A stretch of 64,000 bases of DNA from Flagellatimonas centrodinii (GCF_016918765.2 NZ_CP092104.1:1922001-1986000); one strand, 5' to 3'; positions 36,937-45,433 are shown, numbered from the stretch's first letter. Notes: generated by a model not told the origin, from the sequence alone. Numbers and translations: made by a program.

Positions 36937-38952
36937 ATGGCAGTGACTGAAGGCCAATGGTTGTGGTCACCGCGGCCCGAATATGCGGCGCGGTCGCAGC
37001 TCGCACAGTTCATGGACTGGTTACGGCGGACCCGCGACCTCGACATTGCCGACTACGAAACCCTGCGCCAGTGGTCGGTCGCCGAGCCCGAGGGATTCTG
37101 GTCGGCCTTGTGGGACTACTTCGACATTCAGGCGGACGGGTCCTCGACCCCGGTGCGGGAAGGCGAGGGGATGATGGAGACGCGGTGGTTTACTGGCGCC
37201 CGCGTCAACTATGCCGAACACCTGCTGCGGTATGAGGCCAAGGCGGCCGAGGGCGAGACCGCCATCTTCCACCAGACCGAGAACCGCCCGCTGGACCGGA
37301 TGAGCTGGCAGCAGCTCGGACATCAGGTGCGCGTGCTGGCGACGCGGTTGCGGGCGATGGGGATACGCCCCGGCGACCGGGTGGTGTCGTACATGCCGAA
37401 CGTGCCGGAAACCACGTTGGCGATGATTGCCACCATCGCGGTAGGGGCGGTGTGGTCATCGACCGCGCCGGAGTTTGGTATCCGCACGGTGGTGGACCGC
37501 TTGTCGCAGATCGAACCCAAGCTGATCTTCGTCAGCGATGGCTACCGCTTCGGCGGCAAGGACTTCGACCGTACCGCGGAAGTGCAGCAGATCGTCGCCG
37601 GTCTGCCCACTCTGGAGCAGGTGATCTGGCTGCCCTACCTGCAGCCGGACCGCAGCACACCGCCGGTGCCCGATGCGCTGTGCTGGGCTGAGGCGTTGTC
37701 CGGCCCGGCCGTACCGCCGGAGGCTTTCCAATATGAGCGCGTCGACAACCAGCACCCGCTGTGGGTGATGTTCTCCTCCGGCACCACCGGTTTGCCGAAG
37801 GCGATTACCCACAACCATGTCGGGCAGCTGGTGGAGCACCTCAAGCTCAGCGCCTTCCATTTCAATCTGGCCCCCGGCCAGGTGATGTTCTTCCACAGCA
37901 CCACCGGCTGGGCGATGTACCAGTTGCTGGTGTCGTCGCTGCTGCGCGGTGCCGCCATCGTCCAGTACGACGGCAGCCCGGTGCATCCGGGGCTGGACTT
38001 CCTCTGGTCGCTGGCCGCCAACACCGGGGCGACCAACTTCGGCGCCAGCCCGACCTTCGTGCAGATGATGGAAAAGGCCGGGCTGCGGCCGCGCGATCAC
38101 TTCGATCTCTCCGCCCTGGAGGCGGTGCTGGTGGCCGGTGCGCCGAGTACGCCGGAAACCTTCAAGTGGTTCTATGACAACGTCAAGGAAGACCTGTGGG
38201 TCACCTCGCAGTCCGGCGGCACCGAAGTGGGCAGCGCCTTCGTCGGCGCCTCGCCGACGCTGCCGGTCCATGCCGGCGAGATCCAGTGCCGCTGCCTGGG
38301 GATGGACATCCAGTCCTGGAGTGATGACGGCCAGCCGCAGGTCGATGCAGTGGGGGAACTGGTGTGCGTCAAGCCGTTTCCGTCCATGCCCGTCTTCTTC
38401 TGGGGTGATACCGACGGCAAGCGCTACCACGAGGCCTACTTCGAGCATTTCCCGGGCGTCTGGCGGCACGGTGATTTCATCAAGATCAATGCCCGCGGCG
38501 GTTGCTACATCTACGGTCGCAGTGATTCCACGCTGAACCGCTTCGGTGTGCGCATCGGTGCCGCCGAGGTGTACCGGACAGTGGAGCAGGTGGACGCGGT
38601 GGCCGACAGCGTGGTGGTGTGCTGCGAACTCGACGGTGGCCACTTCTTCATGCCGCTGTTCGTGCAGCTCAAGCCGGGGTTTGTGCTGGACGAGGCCCTC
38701 GTCAACACCCTCAACACCAAGCTGCGTTCCGACTGCAGCCCGCGGCACGTGCCGGACCGGATCTACGCCGTGCCGAAGGTGCCCTACACACTCACCGGCA
38801 AGAAGATGGAAGTGCCGGTGCGCAAGCTGCTGATGGGCTGGCCGGTGGATCAGGCCGCCAGCCGCGATGCGATGATGAACCCGGAGAGCCTCGACTGGTT
38901 CATCGATTTCGTGGCGACCACCGGCGACTACCAGAAGCCCGCACGCGCGTGA
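36937..38952 (+). CDS. Acetoacetate-CoA ligase family (acetoacetyl- or benzoylacetyl-CoA synthetase)
   Basis: An ANL-superfamily ligase of 671 residues, which activates a beta-keto acid with ATP and CoA. AMP-binding loop FSSGTTGLPKAITHNHVG, STTGWAMY, SGGTEVGSAF, hinge region YGRSDSTLNRFGVRIGAAEVY, and the catalytic lysine in TGKKMEVPVRKLLMG are present. The N-terminal ACAS segment (about residues 36-95) is also there. It starts 15 bp after the epsilon-like subunit with AGAGGAG upstream. In A. aromaticum the carboxylase genes are followed by benzoylacetate-CoA ligase, so the same role, or acetoacetyl-CoA formation from acetone-derived acetoacetate, is likely here. Confidence 0.88.
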   Translation: MAVTEGQWLWSPRPEYAARSQLAQFMDWLRRTRDLDIADYETLRQWSVAEPEGFWSALWDYFDIQADGSSTPVREGEGMMETRWFTGARVNYAEHLLRYEAKAAEGETAIFHQTENRPLDRMSWQQLGHQVRVLATRLRAMGIRPGDRVVSYMPNVPETTLAMIATIAVGAVWSSTAPEFGIRTVVDRLSQIEPKLIFVSDGYRFGGKDFDRTAEVQQIVAGLPTLEQVIWLPYLQPDRSTPPVPDALCWAEALSGPAVPPEAFQYERVDNQHPLWVMFSSGTTGLPKAITHNHVGQLVEHLKLSAFHFNLAPGQVMFFHSTTGWAMYQLLVSSLLRGAAIVQYDGSPVHPGLDFLWSLAANTGATNFGASPTFVQMMEKAGLRPRDHFDLSALEAVLVAGAPSTPETFKWFYDNVKEDLWVTSQSGGTEVGSAFVGASPTLPVHAGEIQCRCLGMDIQSWSDDGQPQVDAVGELVCVKPFPSMPVFFWGDTDGKRYHEAYFEHFPGVWRHGDFIKINARGGCYIYGRSDSTLNRFGVRIGAAEVYRTVEQVDAVADSVVVCCELDGGHFFMPLFVQLKPGFVLDEALVNTLNTKLRSDCSPRHVPDRIYAVPKVPYTLTGKKMEVPVRKLLMGWPVDQAASRDAMMNPESLDWFIDFVATTGDYQKPARA

Positions 38953-39950
38953 GCCCGTCGATGCTGATGCGCGATCCGCTGGCGCGGTATTCGGATGCGC
39001 ACGGAACCGGGGATCGCCAGCCGCTGCCGGTGACCCTGATCGGCGGCTTCCTCGGCGCCGGCAAGACCACCCTGCTCAACAGTCTGTTGATGCAGGGTGA
39101 AGGGCGCCGCATCGCCGTGCTGGTCAACGATTTCGGGGATCTCAACATCGATGCCCAGCTGATCGTCAAGGTGGAAGGGCAGACGGTGGAGCTGGCCAAC
39201 GGCTGCATCTGCTGCTCGATCCGCGACGACCTGATCGCCGGCGTGACACAACTGTTGAACGCCGAGCCGCGGCCTGAACATCTGCTGATCGAAACCAGCG
39301 GGGTGTCAGACCCCGAGAACATCCTCTGCACCTTCAATCAGTCCCCGGTGCGTCGCGACATCTTCCTCGAAAACGTGGTGACGGTGGTCGATGCCCTGCA
39401 TGCGCTGGATGCCCGCGACACCGAGTACGCCGCGCTGTTCCAGCGGCAGGTGGGTGGGGCCTACATGGTGGTGATCAACCGGGCGGCGGCGGCCGGCGCC
39501 GCGCAGGTGCAGGCGGTACGGGCGATGATCGAAACCCTGCGGCCCGGCATCGCCCTTGTCGAAGCCGACGATGGCGCCGTGCCGCTGGCCGTTCTGTTGG
39601 GTGCCAGCCGCCAGGGCCAGGCCCTGTTCCGTCCCGAACCGACGATGGACAGCCGCGCCCACCCGTTCACCAGCATGGTGTGGAGCAGCGAGCGCCCGGT
39701 GCGGCGTAGTGACTTCAATCGCACCCTCCACGCACTGAGTCATACCGTCTATCGCGCCAAGGGCTTCATCAACTTCCAGCACTACCCGCTGGCCACGCTC
39801 TACCAGAAGGTCGGCGGGCAGGCGTCCTGCATCGACGGCGGCGCCTGGCGCGGCGCCACGCCGCGATCCGAGCTGGTGCTGATCGGGCTCGCCTCCGGCC
39901 TCGATCCGGCGGAGATCGGGCGTCAGCTCGATGCCTGCTGTGTGGGGTGA
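38949..39950 (+). CDS. COG0523 (CobW/UreG-like) GTPase, putative metallochaperone
   Basis: A G3E-family P-loop GTPase with Walker A GGFLGAGKTT, the metal-binding CxCC motif in NGCICCSIRDDL, and ETSGVSDP. A CobW_C-like domain follows, with FINFQHYPLATLYQ. The GTG at 38949 overlaps the ligase stop (GTGA) and gives 333 residues; an alternative ATG at 38961 gives 329. Members deliver metals such as Zn, Mn or Co to target enzymes. Translational coupling to the carboxylase operon suggests it serves that metal-dependent enzyme, which is inference. Confidence 0.85.
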   Translation: MSPSMLMRDPLARYSDAHGTGDRQPLPVTLIGGFLGAGKTTLLNSLLMQGEGRRIAVLVNDFGDLNIDAQLIVKVEGQTVELANGCICCSIRDDLIAGVTQLLNAEPRPEHLLIETSGVSDPENILCTFNQSPVRRDIFLENVVTVVDALHALDARDTEYAALFQRQVGGAYMVVINRAAAAGAAQVQAVRAMIETLRPGIALVEADDGAVPLAVLLGASRQGQALFRPEPTMDSRAHPFTSMVWSSERPVRRSDFNRTLHALSHTVYRAKGFINFQHYPLATLYQKVGGQASCIDGGAWRGATPRSELVLIGLASGLDPAEIGRQLDACCVG

Positions 39951-39991
39951 TGCCGATGGGCGGCGGCCGCGTGCGAAGGCGCGGCTGCCGT

Positions 39992-40387
39992 TCAGTGTGC
40001 GGGCTGGCAACGTCCCGGCGTCTGGCTGATGCGCTGCAGATAGGCAATCAGGTTTGCACGGTCGTCGGCGTCGGCGGCCAGCCGCACACGCATGTGGTTG
40101 CCGGGCACCAGCGCATCCGGGTTTTCCAGCCATTGGTCCAGGGTCGTCGCAGTCCAGATCAGGTCTGCCGCCGACAGCGCGGGCGAGTAGTCGTAGCCGG
40201 GCTGTGTGCCGGCGCGGCAGCCGACGACGCCGCGGTGCATCGGCCCCGGACCATTGTCGTCCACCGCATGGCAGGCGCCGCAGCGGGCGGCATACAGGGC
40301 CTCGCCAAGGTCGGCATCCCGTTCCGCGAAGGCGGCTGCGGACCACAGCAGGGTGACACCGAGCAGGGAGGGGCAGCGGCGAGACAT
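39992..40387 (-). CDS. Class I c-type cytochrome
   Basis: A 131-residue periplasmic monohaem cytochrome. Sec signal peptide MSRRCPSLLGVTLLWSAAAFA, haem-binding CGACH (CxxCH) near residue 36, and a distal Met ligand probably in VPGNHMRV. It is the usual small c2/c550 type with PGPMHRGVVGC. It lies 71 bp downstream of the ferritin-like gene in the same direction, so it may be the second gene of that transcript, and is convergent with the GTPase gene. Electron partner unknown. Confidence 0.88.
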   Translation of the reverse strand: MSRRCPSLLGVTLLWSAAAFAERDADLGEALYAARCGACHAVDDNGPGPMHRGVVGCRAGTQPGYDYSPALSAADLIWTATTLDQWLENPDALVPGNHMRVRLAADADDRANLIAYLQRISQTPGRCQPAH

Positions 40388-40458
40388 GGTCAGGCGTCTC
40401 CGTAGGGGCTGCCGGCCGACGCCGGCACGGCAGCCCAGGGGTGGCAGGGGCCGGGCGT

Positions 40459-41064
40459 TCAGCCGCCGAAGCTCATCGACTGCTGTGGCAAGGGTTCGCC
40501 GAGGGCCTGCGTCAGCGCGGTGTAGTGCAGGGCCTCGTCGGCGATGAGGGTGCCGGCCACCCGCGCCAGATTGCGATCGCCGAAGCTGGGGATCACTCCC
40601 AGATAGGCGTTCACCGCACCCAACTCCAGTCGTTGTGCGAGGCGCAGAATGTCTTCGGCGCTGCGAATCGACTTCACGTTGAGCTTGCCGCTGTCCCGGT
40701 AGGTCGCCATCGGTGCCGCCTCGACCGGGCGCCCGCCCAGGGTTTCGATGGCCTGCACCAGCACTTCGCGGTGGCCTTCATGGTGGCCCTTGAACAACAC
40801 CGCGACGTCCAGCAGCGGCTTTGACAGCAGGCCGCTTTCGGCGCCGATCTGATAGGCGGCAATTCCCTCGTGCTCCAACCCCAGAGCCACGTTGAGAATG
40901 GCCAGATCGTTGGCCGCTGCCTCGCTGCCGTGACTGGCGGCGAAACCCTGCAGCGGGGCGCCACCGAGCATCGCGACGGCGGTCGCCGACAACACGGCAC
41001 TGCGGGAAAGGAACGCGCGCCGGGCGGGAGCAAACGCAATGGTGGGGAATGTGGGGTGGGTCAT
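40459..41064 (-). CDS. Tat-exported ferritin-like protein
   Basis: A 201-residue protein with a twin-arginine signal: RRAFLSRSAVLSATAVAMLGG. The mature part has four-helix ferritin-like features, with candidate di-metal ligands in LGLEHEGIAAYQIG, FKGHHEGHREVL, RLELGAVNAYLG and DEALHYTAL. The reading frame extends 43 codons further upstream, but the ATG at 41064 is preceded by CGGAGG and opens directly before the Tat motif. Function unknown, possibly periplasmic iron handling or peroxide protection. It shares a divergent promoter region with folE2. Confidence 0.8.
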   Translation of the reverse strand: MTHPTFPTIAFAPARRAFLSRSAVLSATAVAMLGGAPLQGFAASHGSEAAANDLAILNVALGLEHEGIAAYQIGAESGLLSKPLLDVAVLFKGHHEGHREVLVQAIETLGGRPVEAAPMATYRDSGKLNVKSIRSAEDILRLAQRLELGAVNAYLGVIPSFGDRNLARVAGTLIADEALHYTALTQALGEPLPQQSMSFGG

Positions 41065-41134
41065 GTGCAGGCCTCCGGGCTGGAATGGAAATGATGTCGA
41101 CCCGAAACACCGATAGGGGCAGACATCGTGGCGA

Positions 41135-41177
41135 ATGCTAAATACTACTTTACACAGTTTCAACTGTTTTATATTAT
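41135..41177. promoter_or_regulatory. Divergent promoters sharing one palindromic operator (ferritin-like gene / folE2)
   Basis: Rightward: TTTACA (41149-41154), 17 bp, TATTAT (41172-41177) for folE2. Leftward: TTGAAA (complement of 41158-41163), 17 bp, TAGCAT (complement of 41135-41140) for the ferritin-like gene. The perfect palindrome ACAGTT-TC-AACTGT (41154-41167) covers the rightward spacer and the leftward -35 box, so a protein bound there would block both. Confidence 0.65.
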
Positions 41178-41204
41178 TTGTGAAACCCACCACGCTGAGC
41201 CCTC

Positions 41205-42053
41205 ATGAATCACATCGATCACCCCTCGCCCTTGCCCGATACCCAATCCTTGGCTGACCCGCGCGGCCTGGCCGTGACCCGCGCCGGCGTCAGTGGCCTG
41301 AGTCTGCCGGCCCGGGTGATCGATGTGGATCAAAGCCATTGCGACACGGTGGTGCGGTTTGATCTGGCGGTGGGTGTGCCGGCCGCGCAGCGCGGCACCC
41401 ACATGTCCCGGTTGGTCGAGGCTGCCCATGCCTTGGCACAGCCGTTGGATCTCGGACACCTCGACAGCGCCGTGCGCCACCTGCTGCGGCGCATGGACGC
41501 TGACAGCGGTCACATCCACTGCCGCTTCCCCTGGTTCGTTTCGAAATCGGCGCCGGCCAGTGGGCGCCATTCACTGCTGGAGCTGGCAGTGGAAGCCTGG
41601 GTGCATGTTCACGAAGCGGGACGGATGCCGGTGTGCCAGCTACGTGTGCACGTGCCGGTGACCACCCTGTGCCCCTGTTCCAAGGCGATCTCGCAATACG
41701 GGGCGCACAACCAGCGCTCGCAGGTGTCGGTCACGCTGCGCGCGGCGCAACTGCCGTCGGTGGCGCAACTCGCAAGCCTGGTGGATGAACAGGCATCCTG
41801 CGGCGTGTACGCTGTTCTCAAGCGCGAGGACGAGAAGGCCGTGACCGAGGCGGCCTACGACAATCCGAAGTTCGCCGAGGATCTGGTCAGGGACTTGTAT
41901 CTCTCACTGCAGCGCAAGCTCGACCCGCAGTATCTGAGTGTGGCGACCGAAAACCATGAATCGATACACAACCATGCTGCCTATGCCGTTATTGATCAGG
42001 TCCATGTGCCGATGGGACATCTCCGGGAGGACCTGCGGGATGGCGTTCTCTGA
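41205..42053 (+). CDS. folE2: GTP cyclohydrolase FolE2 (type IB)
   Basis: Makes 7,8-dihydroneopterin triphosphate for folate or queuosine-related pterins. It has 282 residues, the usual FolE2 length. Key motifs are VPAAQRGTHMSRLVE, TTLCPCSKAISQYGAHNQRS, which holds the metal-binding Cys, and TENHESIHNHAAYA. This form tolerates metals other than zinc and is commonly induced under zinc or oxidative stress in bacteria that also have FolE1. The gene has a strong-looking promoter with an embedded palindrome and is followed 36 bp later by a four-cysteine regulator. Confidence 0.95.
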   Translation: MNHIDHPSPLPDTQSLADPRGLAVTRAGVSGLSLPARVIDVDQSHCDTVVRFDLAVGVPAAQRGTHMSRLVEAAHALAQPLDLGHLDSAVRHLLRRMDADSGHIHCRFPWFVSKSAPASGRHSLLELAVEAWVHVHEAGRMPVCQLRVHVPVTTLCPCSKAISQYGAHNQRSQVSVTLRAAQLPSVAQLASLVDEQASCGVYAVLKREDEKAVTEAAYDNPKFAEDLVRDLYLSLQRKLDPQYLSVATENHESIHNHAAYAVIDQVHVPMGHLREDLRDGVL

Positions 42054-42089
42054 GGGGGTGACGGCCTTGGTCGATGGAGGGCTGTCGGC

Positions 42090-42725
42090 ATGATGGCGAC
42101 CAGCCTGCTGGAGCGCTGCGGCGACAGTCAGCGACGGGTGCTGGAGCTGCTGCTGCACGCGCCGGATGGTGGCACCGTGGAGTATCTGGTGGGGGCCCTG
42201 GGCATCACCACCAATGCAGTGCGTCAGCATCTGGCCGCACTGGAACGCGATGGGTTCGTCGAGCGTGCCGGCACCCAGCGCACGCGCGGCCGCCCGGAAA
42301 TTCTCTACCAGCTCACCAGCGTCGGCCGTGAGGCCTTTCCCCGGCGCTATGGAGACCTGGCGGAAAGCCTGATCGAGGAGATCGGCGAGGTGGTCGGTGC
42401 GGAGGCGCTCGAGGCGGCAATGCGGCGCATGGGCGCGCGGGCGGCCCGGCAGGCCGGGGCAGAGCGCGGGCCCTTGTCACTGGCGGCAACGGCTGCCGCG
42501 ATGCGCGGCGCCGGCTACGAGGCCGCGGTGAAGCCGGGCCCGGCGGGGGTGCCGGAGATCCGCGCGCACAACTGCGTGTTTCATCAACTGGCGGAGCGGT
42601 TCCCGGCGGTTTGTGAGTTCGATCTCGCGTTTCTGGAAGCAGCCACTGGCCAGGCGGTGGAGCACCGCGAATGCATGGTGCGCGGCGGACGAAGCTGCCG
42701 TTTCGGATTCCTGCCCAAGGATTGA
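42090..42725 (+). CDS. Winged-helix regulator with a C-terminal four-cysteine Fe-S-type domain (SufR-like)
   Basis: A 211-residue regulator. The N-terminal winged helix (residues 10-80) has RRVLELLLHAPDGGTVEYL and GITTNAVRQHLAALERDGFVER, then RGRPEILYQLT. The C-terminal half has Cys at 162, 175, 195 and 203 in NCVF, AVCEF, HRECMV and RSCRF. The first pair is spaced as in SufR (C-x12-C), but the later spacings (x19, x7) differ from C-x13-C-x14-C. A [Fe-S] cluster is therefore likely but its exact ligation may differ. It probably controls the folE2/ferritin-like divergon, which is inference from position. Confidence 0.75.
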   Translation: MMATSLLERCGDSQRRVLELLLHAPDGGTVEYLVGALGITTNAVRQHLAALERDGFVERAGTQRTRGRPEILYQLTSVGREAFPRRYGDLAESLIEEIGEVVGAEALEAAMRRMGARAARQAGAERGPLSLAATAAAMRGAGYEAAVKPGPAGVPEIRAHNCVFHQLAERFPAVCEFDLAFLEAATGQAVEHRECMVRGGRSCRFGFLPKD

Positions 42726-42753
42726 GGGCAGCAACTCAGCAAGGGAGAAAGAG

Positions 42754-43764
42754 ATGCCAGAGCACTGGTTTCGCGAACTGGGCATGCAGGTGCCCGTGGT
42801 CCAGGCCGGGATGGGCGGCGGCTTGTCGGATGCGCCGCTGGCAACCGCCGTCAGCCGGTCCGGTGGACTGGGCACGGTGGGAATCCTGCCGCCAGCGGCC
42901 TTCCGTACCGCGCTGGTAGAGACACGCGAGAATCTCGGCGAACGCCCCTTTTCCGCCAATCTGCTGATGCCTTTCGTCCGCGCCGCGCATGTGGCCGCCT
43001 GTGTCGAGACCCGGCCGACGGTGGTGGTGATGTTCTACGGCTTTGATGCCGCCCTGGTGCGGCGTCTGCAACGGGCCGGCATCCACGTCTGGCACCAGGT
43101 GGGCAATCTCGATCAGGCATCGCGGGCCGTGGCCGACGGCGTCGATGGCCTGATCGCGCAGGGTGTCGAGGCCGGTGGCCATCTTGGCGGCAATGTCCCT
43201 CTGCGCGATCTGGTGCCGGCGGTGAAGGCGATGGCCGAGGGCCTGCCGGTGCTGGCAGCGGGCGGCATCCACGATGCCCATGGTGCCGCAGCAGCACGGC
43301 GAATGGGTGCCGATGGCGTGGTCTCGGGCACCCGTTTCCTGCTTGCCCCGGAGAGCGGTGCGCACCCCGACTACAAAGCGCGTCTGCTGGCAGCCGACGA
43401 AACACTGCGGACCCTGTTGTTCGGGCTGGCTTGGCCGGCCTACCACCGGGTGGTGCCGAATGCCGCCACCCGTCGCTGGTGTCGCAAACGACCCGAGGGG
43501 CCGCGCTGGCTGCAATGGATCAATACCCTCACGGTGCCGGCCAGAAGCGTGATCACGCTGGCGCAGGTGGCGGCGATGACCCCCTTGCAGCGCCTTTCCA
43601 TCCCCCTCTATTCAGCCGTTTCCAAGACCCGCGACATGGCCGCCGGAGACGTGGACGTGACGCCGCTGTACGCCGGCGAGGGCATCAGTGCGATGACCAC
43701 GATGCAGACGGTTGAGGAGATCGTCAGGGCGCTTGCCAGCGGGTTTGCCGGTGGCGATGCCTGA
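42754..43764 (+). CDS. Nitronate monooxygenase family FMN oxidoreductase (first copy)
   Basis: A 336-residue TIM-barrel flavoprotein of the 2-nitropropane dioxygenase/NMO family. It begins WFRELGMQVPVVQAGMGGGLSD, continues GLIAQGVEAGGHLGG and VLAAGGIHDAHGAAAARRMGADGVVSGTRFL, the FMN phosphate-binding segment. The ATG at 42754 has AAGGGAGAAAGAG upstream. The frame extends further to 42613, but that part overlaps the regulator. The substrate is unknown; related enzymes oxidise propionate-3-nitronate or reduce quinones. It lies 28 bp after the regulator. Confidence 0.85.
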   Translation: MPEHWFRELGMQVPVVQAGMGGGLSDAPLATAVSRSGGLGTVGILPPAAFRTALVETRENLGERPFSANLLMPFVRAAHVAACVETRPTVVVMFYGFDAALVRRLQRAGIHVWHQVGNLDQASRAVADGVDGLIAQGVEAGGHLGGNVPLRDLVPAVKAMAEGLPVLAAGGIHDAHGAAAARRMGADGVVSGTRFLLAPESGAHPDYKARLLAADETLRTLLFGLAWPAYHRVVPNAATRRWCRKRPEGPRWLQWINTLTVPARSVITLAQVAAMTPLQRLSIPLYSAVSKTRDMAAGDVDVTPLYAGEGISAMTTMQTVEEIVRALASGFAGGDA

Positions 43765-43773
43765 GCGTTCCCG

Positions 43774-44754
43774 CTAGGCGTCGGTTTGGCTGAGCTGCGC
43801 ATATGCCCGTCGTAGCTGTTGCTCGGCCTCGTGCGCGAGCTGGCGGACGATGTCGCCGGCGGGCGCAATGGCGGTGATCAGGTCCAGACCCTCGCCACCC
43901 CAGACGATGCCGGTGTCTGCGGCGCCGGCCCGCTGGGCCGCCTGAAAGACCGGGGCGACCTGCGAGCGTTGCCGTGCCAGCGCAGTCTCATTTTCCTGCC
44001 ACCGGTCGATGAAGCGGTTGCGGACCGCACGCCCGGTATAGCCCGAAGGCCATCGCAGCCCGCGGACGATGTCGAATACACGGGTACGGCAGGTGTCATC
44101 ACCCCCCGCACTGAGCAGGCGCTGTTTGATGCGGGGGTGGCCCAGCGCTTCATCGGAGGCATACAGGCGGGTGCCAATCAGCGCTCCGCTGGCGCCCAGC
44201 GTCAGCGCCGCGGCAAGACCACGACCATCGGCGATGCCACCGGCCGCCACCACCGGTGTCGGCGTCACGGCATCGACCACCGCCGGGACCAGCGGCAGGG
44301 TGGCGCGGCTGCCGCCATGGCCGCCGGCCTCGGTGCCCTGGGCGACGATCAGATCTGCGCCAGCGTCACGGGCAAGGCGGGCGGCCGCCACGGTCTGCAC
44401 CTGCGTGATGGCAGGGATGTCGGCCTGCCGCAGACGGTCGAGAATCCAATCGCTGTCGCCGAAAGACACCATCACCGCGTGAGGGCGGGCATCGATCACC
44501 AGGTCCAGCAGCGCCGGCGAGCTGCTCCAGCTGATCAGGCCGATGCCCCAGGGGGTGCTCAGCCGATGTTCGCGAAGCATCCGCAGCTGCGTCTGCATCC
44601 AGTCGAGGTCGCCGTAACCAGCGCCGATCATGCCGAAGCCCCCGGCCCGTGACACGGCGGCGCACAGGTCAGCGCCGGCGACGCCGCCCATCGGTGCGCC
44701 GATGATGGGCAGCTCGATCTCCAGCAGAGTGGTGAGCGCGGTCCTCAGGGGCAC
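43774..44754 (-). CDS. Nitronate monooxygenase family FMN oxidoreductase (second copy)
   Basis: A 326-residue NMO-family protein, convergent with the first copy and ending only 9 bp from it. LPIIGAPMGGVAGADLCAAVSRAGGFGMIGAGYG forms the start of the barrel, AQGTEAGGHGG the FMN and active-site loop, and VVAAGGIADGRGLAAALTLGASGALIGTRL the phosphate-binding end. It differs enough from the first copy that recent duplication is unlikely. It is divergent from a MarR-family gene, its likely regulator. Confidence 0.85.
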   Translation of the reverse strand: MPLRTALTTLLEIELPIIGAPMGGVAGADLCAAVSRAGGFGMIGAGYGDLDWMQTQLRMLREHRLSTPWGIGLISWSSSPALLDLVIDARPHAVMVSFGDSDWILDRLRQADIPAITQVQTVAAARLARDAGADLIVAQGTEAGGHGGSRATLPLVPAVVDAVTPTPVVAAGGIADGRGLAAALTLGASGALIGTRLYASDEALGHPRIKQRLLSAGGDDTCRTRVFDIVRGLRWPSGYTGRAVRNRFIDRWQENETALARQRSQVAPVFQAAQRAGAADTGIVWGGEGLDLITAIAPAGDIVRQLAHEAEQQLRRAYAQLSQTDA

Positions 44755-44798
44755 GGGTGTTCTCCAGTAGGCAGGCCGACGAAGGCTTCGGCAGTTAT

Positions 44799-44811
44799 AT
44801 CAAGTTATGAT
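44799..44811. promoter_or_regulatory. Candidate MarR-type operator
   Basis: ATCA-AGTTA-TGAT, an inverted repeat in the AT-rich gap between the second NMO gene and the marR gene. Size and position suit autoregulation of the divergent pair. Confidence 0.4.
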
Positions 44812-44841
44812 GTATTGGCACGAAGCAGGAGGTGCCCGGCA

Positions 44842-45258
44842 ATGCCCAGGCCAACCAAGCGGCAGTACGAAGTGATTGGCGAGTTCCGCTACCAGTTGCG
44901 GCGATTTCTGGCAGAGAGCGAGCGGCTGGCGAAGGCTGCTGGAGTAACGCCGCTGCAGTATCAGCTGCTGTTGCAGACCCAGGCCCGGCCCGGTCGCGAC
45001 TGGGCCAGCGTGCGGGAGTTGGCAGAGTCGCTGCAGTCGAGCCCGCACGGCACGGTGGCACTGATCGATCGCTGTGTTGCGTTGGGTCTGGTCGAGCGCC
45101 GCCGGCACCCGGACGATGCCCGACGCGTGGAAGTACACCCCACCCCCGGCGGACGTCGCCTGCTCCAACAACTTGCGGCCGCCCACCTCGAACAACTGGT
45201 CGCACTGCAGGGCCGCTTCGCGGTGCCCGACCGTGCGGCCCTGCGGGCAGCGCCCTGA
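44842..45258 (+). CDS. MarR-family transcriptional regulator
   Basis: A 138-residue winged-helix protein with VRELAESLQSSPHGTVALID as the recognition helix region and RRRHPDDARRVEVHPTPGGRRLL, the typical wing (DxRxxxVxLTxxG). The ATG at 44842 is preceded by AGGAGG and is preferred over the in-frame ATG at 44815. It ends 94 bp before the tRNA gene. The ligand is unknown; control of the adjacent NMO gene is likely. Confidence 0.85.
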   Translation: MPRPTKRQYEVIGEFRYQLRRFLAESERLAKAAGVTPLQYQLLLQTQARPGRDWASVRELAESLQSSPHGTVALIDRCVALGLVERRRHPDDARRVEVHPTPGGRRLLQQLAAAHLEQLVALQGRFAVPDRAALRAAP

Positions 45259-45352
45259 GCAGGGCAAACCACCTGAGGCGCCCGCCGGTTCCGGGGTTCC
45301 GGCTGACAGTCGCTGCGGCATTGCCTACACTGGCGCCCCCAACGGGCCCCTT

Positions 45353-45427
45353 GCCGGGTTAGCACAGTGGTAGTGCAGCGGTTTTGTAAACCGAAGGTCG
45401 GGGGTTCAAATCCCTCACCCGGCACCA
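45353..45427 (+). tRNA. tRNA-Thr (anticodon UGU)
   Basis: A 75-nt cloverleaf with encoded CCA. Acceptor stem GCCGGGT/ACCCGGC, D arm GCAC-AGTGGTA-GTGC, anticodon loop TTTGTAA with anticodon TGT, and T arm GGGGG-TTCAAAT-CCCTC. The uup start codon follows only six bases after the CCA. Confidence 0.96.
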
Positions 45428-45433
45428 TATTTC

